Source of the DNA: Betaproteobacteria bacterium
GTDB lineage: Bacteria > Pseudomonadota > Gammaproteobacteria > Burkholderiales > Casimicrobiaceae
Direction of reading: 5' to 3'
DNA length: 64,000 bases
Assembly: GCA_016192065.1 (NCBI GenBank)
Contig: JACPUX010000052.1
Span: forward strand, 1 to 64,000
Shown here one piece after another: positions 1-8,672 of the stretch. A model generated the notes under the pieces. It ran no database searches, was not told the origin of the DNA, and worked only from the letters and a program-made list of their open reading frames with translations. Numbering within the stretch: position 1 is the first letter of the stretch; each line of letters begins with the position of its first letter. The translations under genes and the position numbers were made by a program.

Positions 1-84
1 CCCGCTCACCAGCTGGTCAATGACCTCTTTGGGGATACGTGGCAGCTCCACCGCCGCCTTCTTCTTGCTCGTCTTGCTTGGCAT
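1..84 (-). CDS. IS256-family transposase, N-terminal fragment (cut by window edge)
   Basis: Only the first 28 codons are visible. They begin MPSKTSKKKAAVELPRIPKE and continue to DQLVSG. A lysine-rich start followed by an IPKE-IDQLVSG stretch is typical of the N-terminus of IS256-family (mutator-type) DDE transposases. I chose the ATG at 84 because its frame gives this signature; a second ATG four bases upstream is in another frame. An AAAGGAG ribosome-binding site precedes it. The gene reads away from the iron island, so the right end of the element should lie between about 85 and 287. I cannot define its terminal inverted repeat from one end, or say whether the copy is intact. Confidence 0.7.
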   Translation of the reverse strand, partial: MPSKTSKKKAAVELPRIPKEVIDQLVSG

Positions 85-153
85 ACATGCTCCTTTCAGG
101 CTTCATGATATGCCTCGCACACAAAATTCCGGACAGGCTCGTTGCCCCGCCTC

Positions 154-249
154 GGGTCCGATCGTTACCCCCTTTTCAATTCCCGCACAACCGACGCCTC
201 CATCTAGCTCTCATCAAGTTCGTGGCATGACGCGAAGACGATCGGACCC
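154..249. repeat. 12-bp inverted repeat upstream of the transposase
   Basis: GGGTCCGATCGT at 154-165 is matched exactly by its reverse complement ACGATCGGACCC at 238-249, with 72 bases between. A second small hairpin, AGGTCGCAAGTGACCT, follows at about 250-265. The pair lies between the transposase start and the response regulator stop, so it may mark the insertion sequence end or a separate small palindromic element. No coding function is apparent in 85-287. Confidence 0.4.
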
Positions 250-287
250 AGGTCGCAAGTGACCTGGCAATCGTGCCACACCACGGA

Positions 288-932
288 TCAGGAAGCCAAA
301 CTTCGCTCTTCCAGCAGTCCGTGCCGGGCGGCAAGACGCAGCAGTTGAAAATCGGTGTCGGTATCGAGCTTCTGCCTGATCATCGACAGGTAGTTGAAGA
401 TCGTCTTGCGTGATAGATGCATAGAGGTGGCAATGCCGATCGGCGTTTCGCCATGGACCAGAAGGCGCAACACTTCGAATTCCCGTGGCGTCAGGTCAGA
501 CAGCGGACAATCGCCGGTATGCTGTTCCCGGGCCAGTATTTCCGCCACTTCATGGGAATAGGCGCGGCGGCCGGTGGCGACGCGGCGAATGCCGGCGATG
601 ACGGCCACCGGGTCGCTGAATTTGGTCATGTAGCCCAGGGCCCCGGCGCGCAAGGCTTGGGTGACGTGCCCAGGGCTGTCGTACATGGAGAGCACCAGTA
701 TTTTGAGCTCCGGCCGACGCGCCAGCATGCCGCCTATGGCCTCGATGCCGCTGCTGCCCTTGAGGCTGAGATCCACGAGTGCGACGTTTGGCTCGGTGCA
801 TTGCACCAGGGCGTTTGCCTCCTCGGCACTTGCGGCTTCGCCCACCACTTGGAGGTCGGGTTCGGCGTCGAGGAGCCGACGGTAACCCGTACGTACGACG
901 ACATGATCGTCAAGGAGCAGGACACGGATCAT
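288..932 (-). CDS. NarL/FixJ-type response regulator
   Basis: A 214-residue two-component response regulator. The N-terminal receiver domain starts MIRVLLLDDH, with acidic residues at D8 and D9, the likely phosphorylation site at D54 in ALVDLSLKG, and the conserved lysine at K104. The C-terminal LuxR-type helix-turn-helix starts at LTPREFEVLRLL and continues through SRKTIFNYLSMIRQKL. I chose the ATG at 932 because the receiver fold starts exactly there. It overlaps the upstream kinase gene by 23 bases, so the two are translated together. The partner is the histidine kinase at 910-2307. The targets are unknown; the adjacent TonB receptor is the obvious candidate. Confidence 0.9.
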   Translation of the reverse strand: MIRVLLLDDHVVVRTGYRRLLDAEPDLQVVGEAASAEEANALVQCTEPNVALVDLSLKGSSGIEAIGGMLARRPELKILVLSMYDSPGHVTQALRAGALGYMTKFSDPVAVIAGIRRVATGRRAYSHEVAEILAREQHTGDCPLSDLTPREFEVLRLLVHGETPIGIATSMHLSRKTIFNYLSMIRQKLDTDTDFQLLRLAARHGLLEERSLAS

Positions 933-2307
933 AGAGATCGGCAGGGTTCGCGCAGAGTGGCAGTTGCGCAGTGAGTAGCAAGCCGCGTGCCGGTTGCGAC
1001 GCGAGATCCAATCGCCCACCCAGCATCTCCAGCCGCTCCTCGATGCCCAGAAGCCCGCCGCGTCGAGCCAGACCGTCCACCGACAATCCTTTGCCGTCAT
1101 CCGCGATGGCCACTTGCAGAGATGCTTGGGCAAGGCACAATCTGATGCGGCAGGTCTTGGCGCCGCTGTGCCGGACCACGTTGGTCAGGGCTTCTTGCAC
1201 GACACGGTAGACAACCAGCGCGCTGTGTTCCTTGACAGGCGGCAAACGGTCGGGCAAATCCAAGTCGAAGGCGATTCCGGTGCCGCGCTGTTGCCAACTC
1301 GCCACGAGATCTTGCAGTGCGCCCGCCAAGCCATCGGCGTCGAGCCCGTGCGGGCGAAGGGTTTTGAGCATGCTGCGCAGTTGTTCCCCCCCGACGCGCA
1401 ACTCACGGCGCAGATCGCCGGCGCAGCTGATGATTTGCTCCCGATCCAAGGTGGCCGCATTGCGTTCGAGGAAGGCTGCGGCAACGCCCAGGGCGGTGAG
1501 GGTTTGGCCCATCTCGTCGTGCAGTTCACGGGCGAGCGACCGCCTTTCGTTCTCCTGAATCTGGATGAGATCGCGGGCAAGCGCTTTTTGGGCGGCGCGC
1601 GAGGTAACCAGGGCGTGGGCCAGTTGGTCGATCGCCTGTGCGATCTGCCGAAACTCGCGCAGCAGCAGCCGGGGCAGGGCGGCGTTTGTTTCACCCTCCG
1701 CCAAGCGCCGCAGACCCGATTCGAGCGCGCGCGCCGGCGACAGGGCGCGGTGCGCCGACCACCAGGCCACCAACAACGTTGCTCCAGAATAGAGCAGGAG
1801 GGTGATGCATAAACGAACAGTGTCACGCAAGCGCTCGCCGATTTCCGACCCCGGTAGGGGTGATACCTCCAGAGTGATGTCACCGATCCGCAGGGGGTGG
1901 GGCTTCTCGGATTGAGCGAAGTCTAGACCGAGCAGGTGGTTTACGATCGAGCCGCCATTCGGAGCTTCGCGCTTGGGAGACGCATCGGCGACAGTGATGC
2001 GCACATGCCGCAGCGGCGCGGTCGCGATCAAGGCCTCGAGCTGAGCCAGTTCTCTGGGCGTGACCGCATCGCGGCTGAGCCGATGGGCCTCCAGCAGGAT
2101 GCCGACCAGACGCTCGGAAGATTCGATTTCGGCGGCGATGTCGCCGCGCAGAGAATGGAAGCTGACCAGCAGCGTCATCAGAAATAGCGCGCCGAGCAGC
2201 GCGCCCAAGTATGCGACCAGCCTTCTTCTGAGGTCCACGATAGGCGATCCGATGGAAGGGATTTCTTTGGGTTGGCAAGTGAGGGCGGGTGCTACCTCCT
2301 CGGTCAA
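910..2307 (-). CDS. Membrane sensor histidine kinase, HisKA_3 (NarX/UhpB/DegS) type
   Basis: A sensor kinase of about 465 residues. It has a transmembrane helix near residues 31-50, a periplasmic segment of about 110 residues, a second helix near 165-184, a HAMP-like linker, a HisKA_3 dimerisation domain with the phospho-accepting H263 in ARELHDEMGQTL, and a C-terminal ATPase domain (VVQEALTNVVRHS, then DDGKGL and RGGLLGIEERLE). The layout resembles kinases with a LapD/MoxY-type input domain, but the ligand cannot be read from sequence. The start is uncertain: the longest frame begins with TTG at 2307, and a GTG at 2238 is the alternative. It lies 48 bases downstream of the TonB receptor and overlaps its response regulator. 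Confidence 0.85.
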   Translation of the reverse strand: MTEEVAPALTCQPKEIPSIGSPIVDLRRRLVAYLGALLGALFLMTLLVSFHSLRGDIAAEIESSERLVGILLEAHRLSRDAVTPRELAQLEALIATAPLRHVRITVADASPKREAPNGGSIVNHLLGLDFAQSEKPHPLRIGDITLEVSPLPGSEIGERLRDTVRLCITLLLYSGATLLVAWWSAHRALSPARALESGLRRLAEGETNAALPRLLLREFRQIAQAIDQLAHALVTSRAAQKALARDLIQIQENERRSLARELHDEMGQTLTALGVAAAFLERNAATLDREQIISCAGDLRRELRVGGEQLRSMLKTLRPHGLDADGLAGALQDLVASWQQRGTGIAFDLDLPDRLPPVKEHSALVVYRVVQEALTNVVRHSGAKTCRIRLCLAQASLQVAIADDGKGLSVDGLARRGGLLGIEERLEMLGGRLDLASQPARGLLLTAQLPLCANPADLYDPCPAP

Positions 2308-2355
2308 GGTCTTCGCGTTGCAAAAACTGGACCGTCCGCGCTAACTCGATGCGGG

Positions 2356-4728
2356 CTAGCGCTCGCCGCTTGGCGCGAAGACGTAGCGGATGCCCAGCCA
2401 GGCGGCGCGGGGCGCACCAGGTGCGACGAATGGTTCGCGCCGCCAATTCTCGGGGTCGCTGTCGAAACCGCCGCCGGCGCCTTGAAACGGATTTTCGGCC
2501 AGAGCCGCGGCGCTTGCGTAGCGCCGATCGAAGACATTGGTGATTTTGGCGAACAAGCTCCAAGTGGGGCTCAGTTTGGCCTCGAGGTTCAGATTGAGAA
2601 CCGCATAGCCGGGCAGACGGCCATTCCCGGCGAAGTGCCGTTCGTTGCCGAAAGCGTCCGTGCTGCCGCCGCTGCGGTGCCGGTTGTTTTCGTTGCCGCG
2701 AGCATATTGCCGCGAGTAGGCCTGAAGGTCACCGCTCAAGCGCCAAGTGTCGCTCAACTGCCAAGTGAGACCCAGCTTCATACTGTGCTCCGGCAGGCCC
2801 GGCAGACGGTCGCCACGCTGAACCAAAATCTCGTCGTCCTGCCCTTCGGCCGTACACTCGCTACGGCTACCTCGGGTGCTGTTGTTTTCCGCCAGCAGGC
2901 AGGCTTCGCTACCGAATTCCGCTCGCAGCCAGCTGTAGTTCAAATGCCATTCGACACTGTGGCTGCGGCCGGCAAGACCGAGCTCCAGTCCCTTGCGCTC
3001 GGTCTTGCCGAAGTTGGTGAAATAGCCCAGGCTGCCTCCGGTGCCGACAAACAAGATGTCGTCACGGTTGACCGTGCGGAAGATTCCGGCATTCCACCGC
3101 AACTTGTCTTCGCTCTTGCCGCGCAAACCGGCCTCGAAGGTGCGCGCAACAACCTGTTTGAGATAGGGGTCCGCGGCCATGGCGTTTGGAAGCGAGCAGG
3201 GGTTGTTCCGATCCGCGCAGCCCAGCTCGATCGGCGAAGGAATTCGGTTGCCCTGGCTGAAACCTGCGTAGGCGTTGACCGCCGGCGTGGCTTGCCAGGT
3301 CAATCCCAAAGCCGGATTCAATCGCCGGTAACGATGGTCGCCGTCGAGATTGCCCGCACCCCGGTTGTGCTCGTCGACCGTGTGCACGTGGCTGCGGTTG
3401 TAGCGTGCCGACGCCGTCAAATGTAAGGCGTCGCTGAGCGCCATCGTATCGGTGAGGTAGAGGCTCGCGGTTCGTGTCGTGCCGCGTAGTTCATTGGCGG
3501 TTTCGATGTCCTCGAGATTGCCGGTGACCCCACGCGATTCGTCGAGATGGCCCTCTTGCTCGGTCTGCCGAAAATTCATGCGCGCTTGATCGAAGGACGC
3601 GCCGAGAACCCAGCGGTGACGATCGCCGCGCAGATTCCACTGCAGGGCGCCGCCGCTGGTGCGCTGCAACGTGTGGGTGCGATTGTTCACACCGGTGTGC
3701 GGCGCGTCTTCGGGCGGGCTGCCGGCATCGAGCCAAGATTCGTAATCGTCTTCGTATTCGTCGCTGATATCGCCGTTGAGCGTGCTGCTGCGCGTGCGAC
3801 GGTGATAGACGTTGCCGGAAAGACTGGTCAGATCGGAGAGCCAAAGTTCTCCCTGGAGAGCGACTTGGGTCAGGTGATTGCGGGTTTCATCCGGGTGCGA
3901 AAAAACCCGTTCTCGCCCACCCGCGATCATCGACTCGGGGGCCAGCCCATTGCCGACCAGTGCGCTATCGGCGTGGTTCAGGCTCAAGTCCAACTTGGTC
4001 CGCGCGCTCTGGCGCGATAGCTTGACATAGAGTTGACCCACCTCCGAAGGCGAGAACTCGCGCCAACCATCCTCGCGAAAAGCGCTGCCCGCGACATACC
4101 ATGCCAAGCTTCCGTCGTTGCCGCCGTATTCCACCTCGGCGCGGCCTCGCGCGAAGCTGCCCGAGGAAAATTCCAGCTTGCCCCCGGGATGCGAAAAGCC
4201 GCTCTTGGTGTGTATGGCCAAGGCCCCACCCAGCGTGTTGAGCCCAAAGATCGGGTTTGAACCCGGAAACAGCTCGACGCCCGCAATGGCCGAAGTCGGG
4301 AGCAAATCCCAATTCACGGTATCGCCGAAGGCTTCGTTGACACGCACGCCGTCAAGATAGACCGAAAGCCCCTGCGCCGTGCCCAGGAGAGGCGAGGCGG
4401 TGAAGCCGCGATAGTTCAAGTCCGCCTGATAGGGATTGCCTTGGATTTCATTCAAATAGACGCTGGGCAAATGCCGTCCCAGCGCTTCGGCAAGGCCCAC
4501 CGCAGCTTGCTCCGCGAGTTGGCGCTCCTTGAGGGTCAGAACGTTGGCTGGAAGCTCTTGGCGCGGCACGCCGACCCCTGCCAAGGGCGTCGTGCCGACG
4601 ACATCGATCGGGTCCAAGGTCTGTGCAACTGGCCCAGCCAAAGCGCAGGCGAAGGGAAAAACTGCGGCCAAGGCGGCCAGCAGGAGGTTCGCCTGGCGGC
4701 GCGGCCAAAAAGGGGGCATGGTGTGCAT
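2356..4728 (-). CDS. TonB-dependent outer-membrane receptor
   Basis: A 790-residue outer-membrane transporter. An N-terminal signal peptide ending near ALAGPVAQ is followed by a TonB-box-like DPIDVVGTT segment and a plug domain (LNEIQGNPYQADLNYRGF, SVYLDGVRVNEAFGD, ELFPGSNPIFGLNTLGGAL). The remainder is a long barrel ending with the usual aromatic-rich C-terminal strand (AAWLGIRYVF). The substrate is not evident; the siderophore-type N-terminal signalling domain is absent. The ATG at 4728 has GGAG eight bases upstream. It is transcribed towards the histidine kinase and response regulator genes, which suggests uptake coupled to sensing. The surrounding iron genes favour iron, but another metal or a cofactor is possible. 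Confidence 0.9.
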   Translation of the reverse strand: MHTMPPFWPRRQANLLLAALAAVFPFACALAGPVAQTLDPIDVVGTTPLAGVGVPRQELPANVLTLKERQLAEQAAVGLAEALGRHLPSVYLNEIQGNPYQADLNYRGFTASPLLGTAQGLSVYLDGVRVNEAFGDTVNWDLLPTSAIAGVELFPGSNPIFGLNTLGGALAIHTKSGFSHPGGKLEFSSGSFARGRAEVEYGGNDGSLAWYVAGSAFREDGWREFSPSEVGQLYVKLSRQSARTKLDLSLNHADSALVGNGLAPESMIAGGRERVFSHPDETRNHLTQVALQGELWLSDLTSLSGNVYHRRTRSSTLNGDISDEYEDDYESWLDAGSPPEDAPHTGVNNRTHTLQRTSGGALQWNLRGDRHRWVLGASFDQARMNFRQTEQEGHLDESRGVTGNLEDIETANELRGTTRTASLYLTDTMALSDALHLTASARYNRSHVHTVDEHNRGAGNLDGDHRYRRLNPALGLTWQATPAVNAYAGFSQGNRIPSPIELGCADRNNPCSLPNAMAADPYLKQVVARTFEAGLRGKSEDKLRWNAGIFRTVNRDDILFVGTGGSLGYFTNFGKTERKGLELGLAGRSHSVEWHLNYSWLRAEFGSEACLLAENNSTRGSRSECTAEGQDDEILVQRGDRLPGLPEHSMKLGLTWQLSDTWRLSGDLQAYSRQYARGNENNRHRSGGSTDAFGNERHFAGNGRLPGYAVLNLNLEAKLSPTWSLFAKITNVFDRRYASAAALAENPFQGAGGGFDSDPENWRREPFVAPGAPRAAWLGIRYVFAPSGER

Positions 4729-4917
4729 CGAGACAACTCCATCCTGAATGTTTTCGGTGCCCCGCCGCCGCAGGGGAGCCTACGGAAGGTGGTGGCAAAT
4801 GCCGCCGATTATTCAGGAACGGCTGTGTCACGGACCAGGGAATTCTTCCCGCCGAGTTTCGTCGGCGGTCCAATACGAAGGCGGGTCGCTCAGCGCGATG
4901 ACGGCTTCTACCCGATA

Positions 4918-4934
4918 CCCGCCCTTTGGGCAGG
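4918..4934 (-). terminator. Possible hairpin after the DUF1513 gene
   Basis: Read on the minus strand, this is CCTGCCC-AAA-GGGCGGG, a seven-pair stem with one G-U wobble, about 40 bases after the stop of the DUF1513 gene. No U-tract follows, so it is a weak terminator at best. The rest of the 246-base gap up to the TonB receptor shows no gene or recognisable riboswitch. Confidence 0.3.
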
Positions 4935-4974
4935 CAGTTGCCACCGATGCGCGCGTCAACAGGCGGACCCGGTT

Positions 4975-6090
4975 TCAGGTCGTCAATTGAGCCCAATGAT
5001 TCCCAGCCGCCATGCCACCGGGCCAGCGCAGCATTCTGGCGGGCTCGGTCGGGTGCCAGCGGGCCACGCCCAGGCCGCCGCCGACGATGACCCCCGGGGC
5101 GCCTTCCAGTGTCCATAGACCACAAGGGTTTTGTACTTCGCCGATGGTCTTCAGTTCGCCGGCTTCATGGGGTTGCCACAGCACGATCCGGTTGGCGTGC
5201 TGCGCGGTCAGCACGAAGCCACCGTTAGGTCCGGCGGCAACGTCGCCGGCATAGCCCTTGGCGACCACGTGGGTGGGCAGCTTCAGTTCTTTGCCGTCCC
5301 AAACGGCCAGCAGCGGGGCTTGGTGGCGCTGATGGGGTTCATCGTGTTCGGCTTGCAGGCCGATACCCAGCAGTCGCGGCGCATCACCCGCAATCGGACG
5401 ATTCCAGGCAATGTGATGCGGGCTCAGGCGCTTGTCGCGCAAGGACCATTCGCCCAGCTTTTCGCCGTTTTGTGGATTCACGCGCACCAGCTTGGGATCC
5501 ATCTCTTCAAGGTTGCGCTTTTGGCCCAAGGGCGTGCGCGGAATGCCGCCATTGGCGATCAGCAACTGACCCTCGGCGTCGACCAGAATCTGGTGCGGAT
5601 CGATCCCCTGAGTCCGATGTTCCGCCACTTTGCGTAAGTGGCGCGCATCGCGAACACTGAACCAGCCGGCACCGGTCTGGCGGTCCGTTTCGCCGGTGAA
5701 TAGCCACCGCCCGTCGTTGCTGGCGATGACATGGCCGTCGAGGGTGCGTGCATCGCCCTCGTCGGCCATGTGGAGCCGGTGAACGACCTGCCCTTGGGCA
5801 TCGACGCGCAGCAGCCAAGTGCCCGGGCGGGTGGCGACCGCAAGAAAACCGCCCCCCGGTTCGGGGACGATGGCGTGCGGCAGGCTGGGTGTATGGATGG
5901 CGAACTCCAGATTGACCACGCCGCGGCTCCAGTCGATGCGCAATGCGCCCACTTGGAAGTCGCGCTCGTTCATGCGCCAGCCGCCGCCGACGCGCAGTAG
6001 GCTGGTGCCAGCCTCGGCCAAAGCGACCGGGGCGAGTGCCGCCGCGCCGAGGACGGAAGTCATTTGCAGCAAAAAAGATCGACGATTCAT
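4975..6090 (-). CDS. DUF1513 family Tat-exported periplasmic protein
   Basis: A 371-residue protein. The start MNRRSFLLQMTSVLGAAALA is a twin-arginine signal (RRSFL) with a signal-peptidase site near LAEAG, which is why I prefer the ATG at 6090 to one 18 bases upstream. The mature part looks like a beta-propeller: repeated short strands such as GGGFLAVATRPGTWLLRVD, DGHVIASNDGRWLFTGE and GGFVLTAQHANRIVLWQ. DUF1513 proteins are commonly found next to imelysin/iron-uptake genes, which agrees with the flanking siderophore receptor and ftr genes. Tat export suggests a folded, perhaps cofactor-bearing protein. Its biochemical role is unknown. Confidence 0.8.
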   Translation of the reverse strand: MNRRSFLLQMTSVLGAAALAPVALAEAGTSLLRVGGGWRMNERDFQVGALRIDWSRGVVNLEFAIHTPSLPHAIVPEPGGGFLAVATRPGTWLLRVDAQGQVVHRLHMADEGDARTLDGHVIASNDGRWLFTGETDRQTGAGWFSVRDARHLRKVAEHRTQGIDPHQILVDAEGQLLIANGGIPRTPLGQKRNLEEMDPKLVRVNPQNGEKLGEWSLRDKRLSPHHIAWNRPIAGDAPRLLGIGLQAEHDEPHQRHQAPLLAVWDGKELKLPTHVVAKGYAGDVAAGPNGGFVLTAQHANRIVLWQPHEAGELKTIGEVQNPCGLWTLEGAPGVIVGGGLGVARWHPTEPARMLRWPGGMAAGNHWAQLTT

Positions 6091-6144
6091 AAAAATCTCC
6101 GGTGGCACCGCGATTCATACGGGGATGCGCCGCGGCGCGGGGTG

Positions 6145-6168
6145 AAAAGTGGGGGCGTCAGGCGCCCC
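6145..6168 (-). terminator. Putative terminator of the siderophore receptor gene
   Basis: On the minus strand GGGGCG-CCTGA-CGCCCC is followed by CACTTTTC. A six- to seven-pair GC stem with a short T-run about 30 bases after the stop at 6199 fits a modest Rho-independent terminator, leaving the DUF1513 gene to be read from its own promoter or by read-through. Confidence 0.45.
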
Positions 6169-6198
6169 GACGAGGTTCAAGCGTTCTCTCGGAAGCGT

Positions 6199-8472
6199 TC
6201 AGAACTTGTAGTTCGCGCTCAATTGCACCGTGCGCGGCGCACCCATGACGTAATGGCCGCGGTAGAGGTAATCGGCAAAGAGCTTGTTGGTCACGTTGGT
6301 CACGTTGAGTTTGAGTTTGAGGTCGCGCGCAATTGCGTATTCGGCCATCAAGTCCGCGGTGGCGTAGCCGGGCGCCTTGATCGCCGGGGCTTGCTGCGGC
6401 GACTGCGAACCGCGCAAGTTGAGGCCGCCGCCCAATCGCCACTTGTCGTCGATCTGCCAAGTGGCCCAGACCGTGCCGGCGTGTTTGGGCGTGAGACCAG
6501 GGCGCGCGCCGACCAGTTCGCCGGAGAGCAGAGTGGTGCCGTCGGAAGCGCCTTTGTCAATTCTTGCCGAGGGGATCCAGGCGTAGGATAAGTAAACTTC
6601 GACGCTGCTCCCGAGGCGACCGGCAACGTCCACCTCCAGCCCGGCAGCGTGGCGCGCGCCGGAGAGCAGGTAATTGGTCGGGCTCACCGACTCCTCGTCG
6701 CGATTGCGCTCGTTGTATTTGGTGGAATGGAATAGCGCGAAGCGCAGGCTCAGATCGCCGCTTTCGGTGTCGAATTTGGCGCCCAGTTCGATGTTGCGAC
6801 TGCCTTCGGGCGGCGTGTTCGAACCCAGGGCGTCGTACTGGTAGGTGTCACCGGAGGTGTTGAAGGATGTGCCGTAGGAGAAGTGATAAGACGAAAGCGG
6901 CGTGGGCTGGAAGAGCAGACCGAATCGTTTGCTCCACAAAGAGTCGCTGCGCCCGCGTGTGGCGGTGATTTCCCCAGCCGTCGCACCGCTGGTGCCAAAG
7001 CTGCGATAGTCGCCTTGGAAATGGTCCCAGCGCAGCCCGGCAAGAACTTTCCATTCCGGACCGACCTGAATCATGTCCTGGAAATACACCCCCGACGAGG
7101 TGGAGGCGAAATCGCGATTCTTGAGCCTCAGCCGCAGCGATTCGTCGACGCTGGCGCCATCATCGGGCATGCCAAGTGTGGTTCTGGGTTTGCTGAGCGT
7201 CACCCCGGTGGGCAGACCGGGGGTGTAACCCGTGAAATCATCGTCAGCGAGGTCGACGCCCGCGAGCACGGCATGCCCGAGACCGAACCAATTGAACTTG
7301 CCGCTGTAATCGCTTTGCAAGAGCCGGGTGTCCAGATCCATGATCTTGTTGTTGCTGCCGCGGGTCAGGATGGTTCCGTCGCCGATGTTTTCGCCGGTCA
7401 CACTGCTCGGACAATCCGGGTTGGTGACCACGCCGGTGTTGGCGTTGACGCTGCGCGTGCAAAAGCGTATGGCGCTGGCGCGTTGATCGCGCTCGAAGCT
7501 GCCGGCGCGCAGCGTGGTCTTGAGTTCGCCGCCGCCAGCGAAGCGATGGATATGCCCCAGCGTTGCGTACTGCGCGGTTCCGGCGTTGTAGTCGCTGGCC
7601 ATGCCGTAGTAGTTGCGCGGATCGACCGGCACCAGCACGCGGTGGGTGGCGCCAGGCTGGGGAGTCAACCAGGGCATGCCGTAGTGGACGCCGTTGTGAT
7701 TGTCGAGGTAGTAGTAACTCACCAGGAATTCATTGGCGGTCCCTATGCCCAGGCGCAGCGACGGAGCAATGCCTTTTTTGTCGAGGCCGGCGCCGTACTG
7801 GCCGTAGGCATCGGAGGTGTTCCACATCCCCGCGACGCGAAGCGCGGCGTTATCGCCGATCTTGCGGTTGAGGTCGCCTTCGAGGCGCTGGTAATTGCCG
7901 CTGCCGACGGTCGCGGTGACTTCATTCTGATTCATCAGAAAAGGTTCTTTGCTCACCTGGTTGACCACGCCACCAGTGGACCCGCGTCCGAAGAGCATAG
8001 AGGCCGATCCGCGCAATACTTCGAGGCGGTCGTAATTGAAGGTGTCGCGCTCATAAAACGCCGGATCGCGCAGGCCATCGACGAAAATGTCGCCGCTGGC
8101 TTGCAGTGAAAAGCCGCGCAGGCGAATATCCTCCTCGCCGCCTTCGGCCGCCAGAAAACTGATGCCGGCGGTGCTGTGCAAGGCATCCTTGAGGGTGTCG
8201 AGATTGCGATCATCGAGCAGTTTCTCGGTGACTACGGTCACCGATTGCGGTATGTCTCGCAACTCCTGTTTGCCTTTGCCAATTTTGGTGGTGGTGGCCT
8301 GGTAGGTGTCCTTCGCCGATTTTTCGGCGCTGGCCTCCACGTGAACCGTGGGCAATTGCTGTTCGGCGGCCAGAACCGGTGTGGCCAGGGTGAGGCTCAA
8401 TAGGACGGCCAGCGGCAAGGGGCGGGGAGTGAAGGGCAAACGCTGCCGGCGTTGCGCATCGAGGAATGGCAT
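6199..8472 (-). CDS. TonB-dependent catecholate-type siderophore receptor
   Basis: A 757-residue outer-membrane receptor of the Fiu/PiuA/FhuE kind. A signal peptide ending LATPVLAAE is followed by a TonB box region (LPTVHVEASAEK) and a classic siderophore-receptor plug: IPQSVTVVTEKLLDD, LKDALHSTAGISF, DIRLRGFSLQASGDIFVDG, YDRLEVLRGSASMLFGRG and GGVVNQVSK. The barrel ends in GAPRTVQLSANYKF with the terminal phenylalanine needed for assembly. The ATG at 8472 is preceded by GGAAGAGAG; upstream in-frame sequence has no protein-like character. It lies 200 bases after ftrD on the same strand and probably belongs to the iron regulon, though I see no Fur-like palindrome in that gap. Confidence 0.92.
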   Translation of the reverse strand: MPFLDAQRRQRLPFTPRPLPLAVLLSLTLATPVLAAEQQLPTVHVEASAEKSAKDTYQATTTKIGKGKQELRDIPQSVTVVTEKLLDDRNLDTLKDALHSTAGISFLAAEGGEEDIRLRGFSLQASGDIFVDGLRDPAFYERDTFNYDRLEVLRGSASMLFGRGSTGGVVNQVSKEPFLMNQNEVTATVGSGNYQRLEGDLNRKIGDNAALRVAGMWNTSDAYGQYGAGLDKKGIAPSLRLGIGTANEFLVSYYYLDNHNGVHYGMPWLTPQPGATHRVLVPVDPRNYYGMASDYNAGTAQYATLGHIHRFAGGGELKTTLRAGSFERDQRASAIRFCTRSVNANTGVVTNPDCPSSVTGENIGDGTILTRGSNNKIMDLDTRLLQSDYSGKFNWFGLGHAVLAGVDLADDDFTGYTPGLPTGVTLSKPRTTLGMPDDGASVDESLRLRLKNRDFASTSSGVYFQDMIQVGPEWKVLAGLRWDHFQGDYRSFGTSGATAGEITATRGRSDSLWSKRFGLLFQPTPLSSYHFSYGTSFNTSGDTYQYDALGSNTPPEGSRNIELGAKFDTESGDLSLRFALFHSTKYNERNRDEESVSPTNYLLSGARHAAGLEVDVAGRLGSSVEVYLSYAWIPSARIDKGASDGTTLLSGELVGARPGLTPKHAGTVWATWQIDDKWRLGGGLNLRGSQSPQQAPAIKAPGYATADLMAEYAIARDLKLKLNVTNVTNKLFADYLYRGHYVMGAPRTVQLSANYKF

Positions 8473-8672
8473 GGGCGACTCTCTTCCATCATTTTTTGAC
8501 GTTTTTGGCTGGCGCGCGGCTGGCTGGGTCGGCGCCCGGTAGAGGCGCCGCAATTGGAATGGGATCGGGCGGCCTTCGGTTCTCTCTTGGTTGACCGAGC
8601 TTGCGCATGTTCGCAACGGCGCCGAAGACGAGGGTGTTGAAGGCAGTTTTTTGGCGTGTCGATCATCGGCCC

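Noticed and set aside
4729-4974. Cobalamin riboswitch upstream of the TonB receptor
   Set aside because: I looked for the conserved B12-box and GCCACTG-type core on the minus strand and did not find them.
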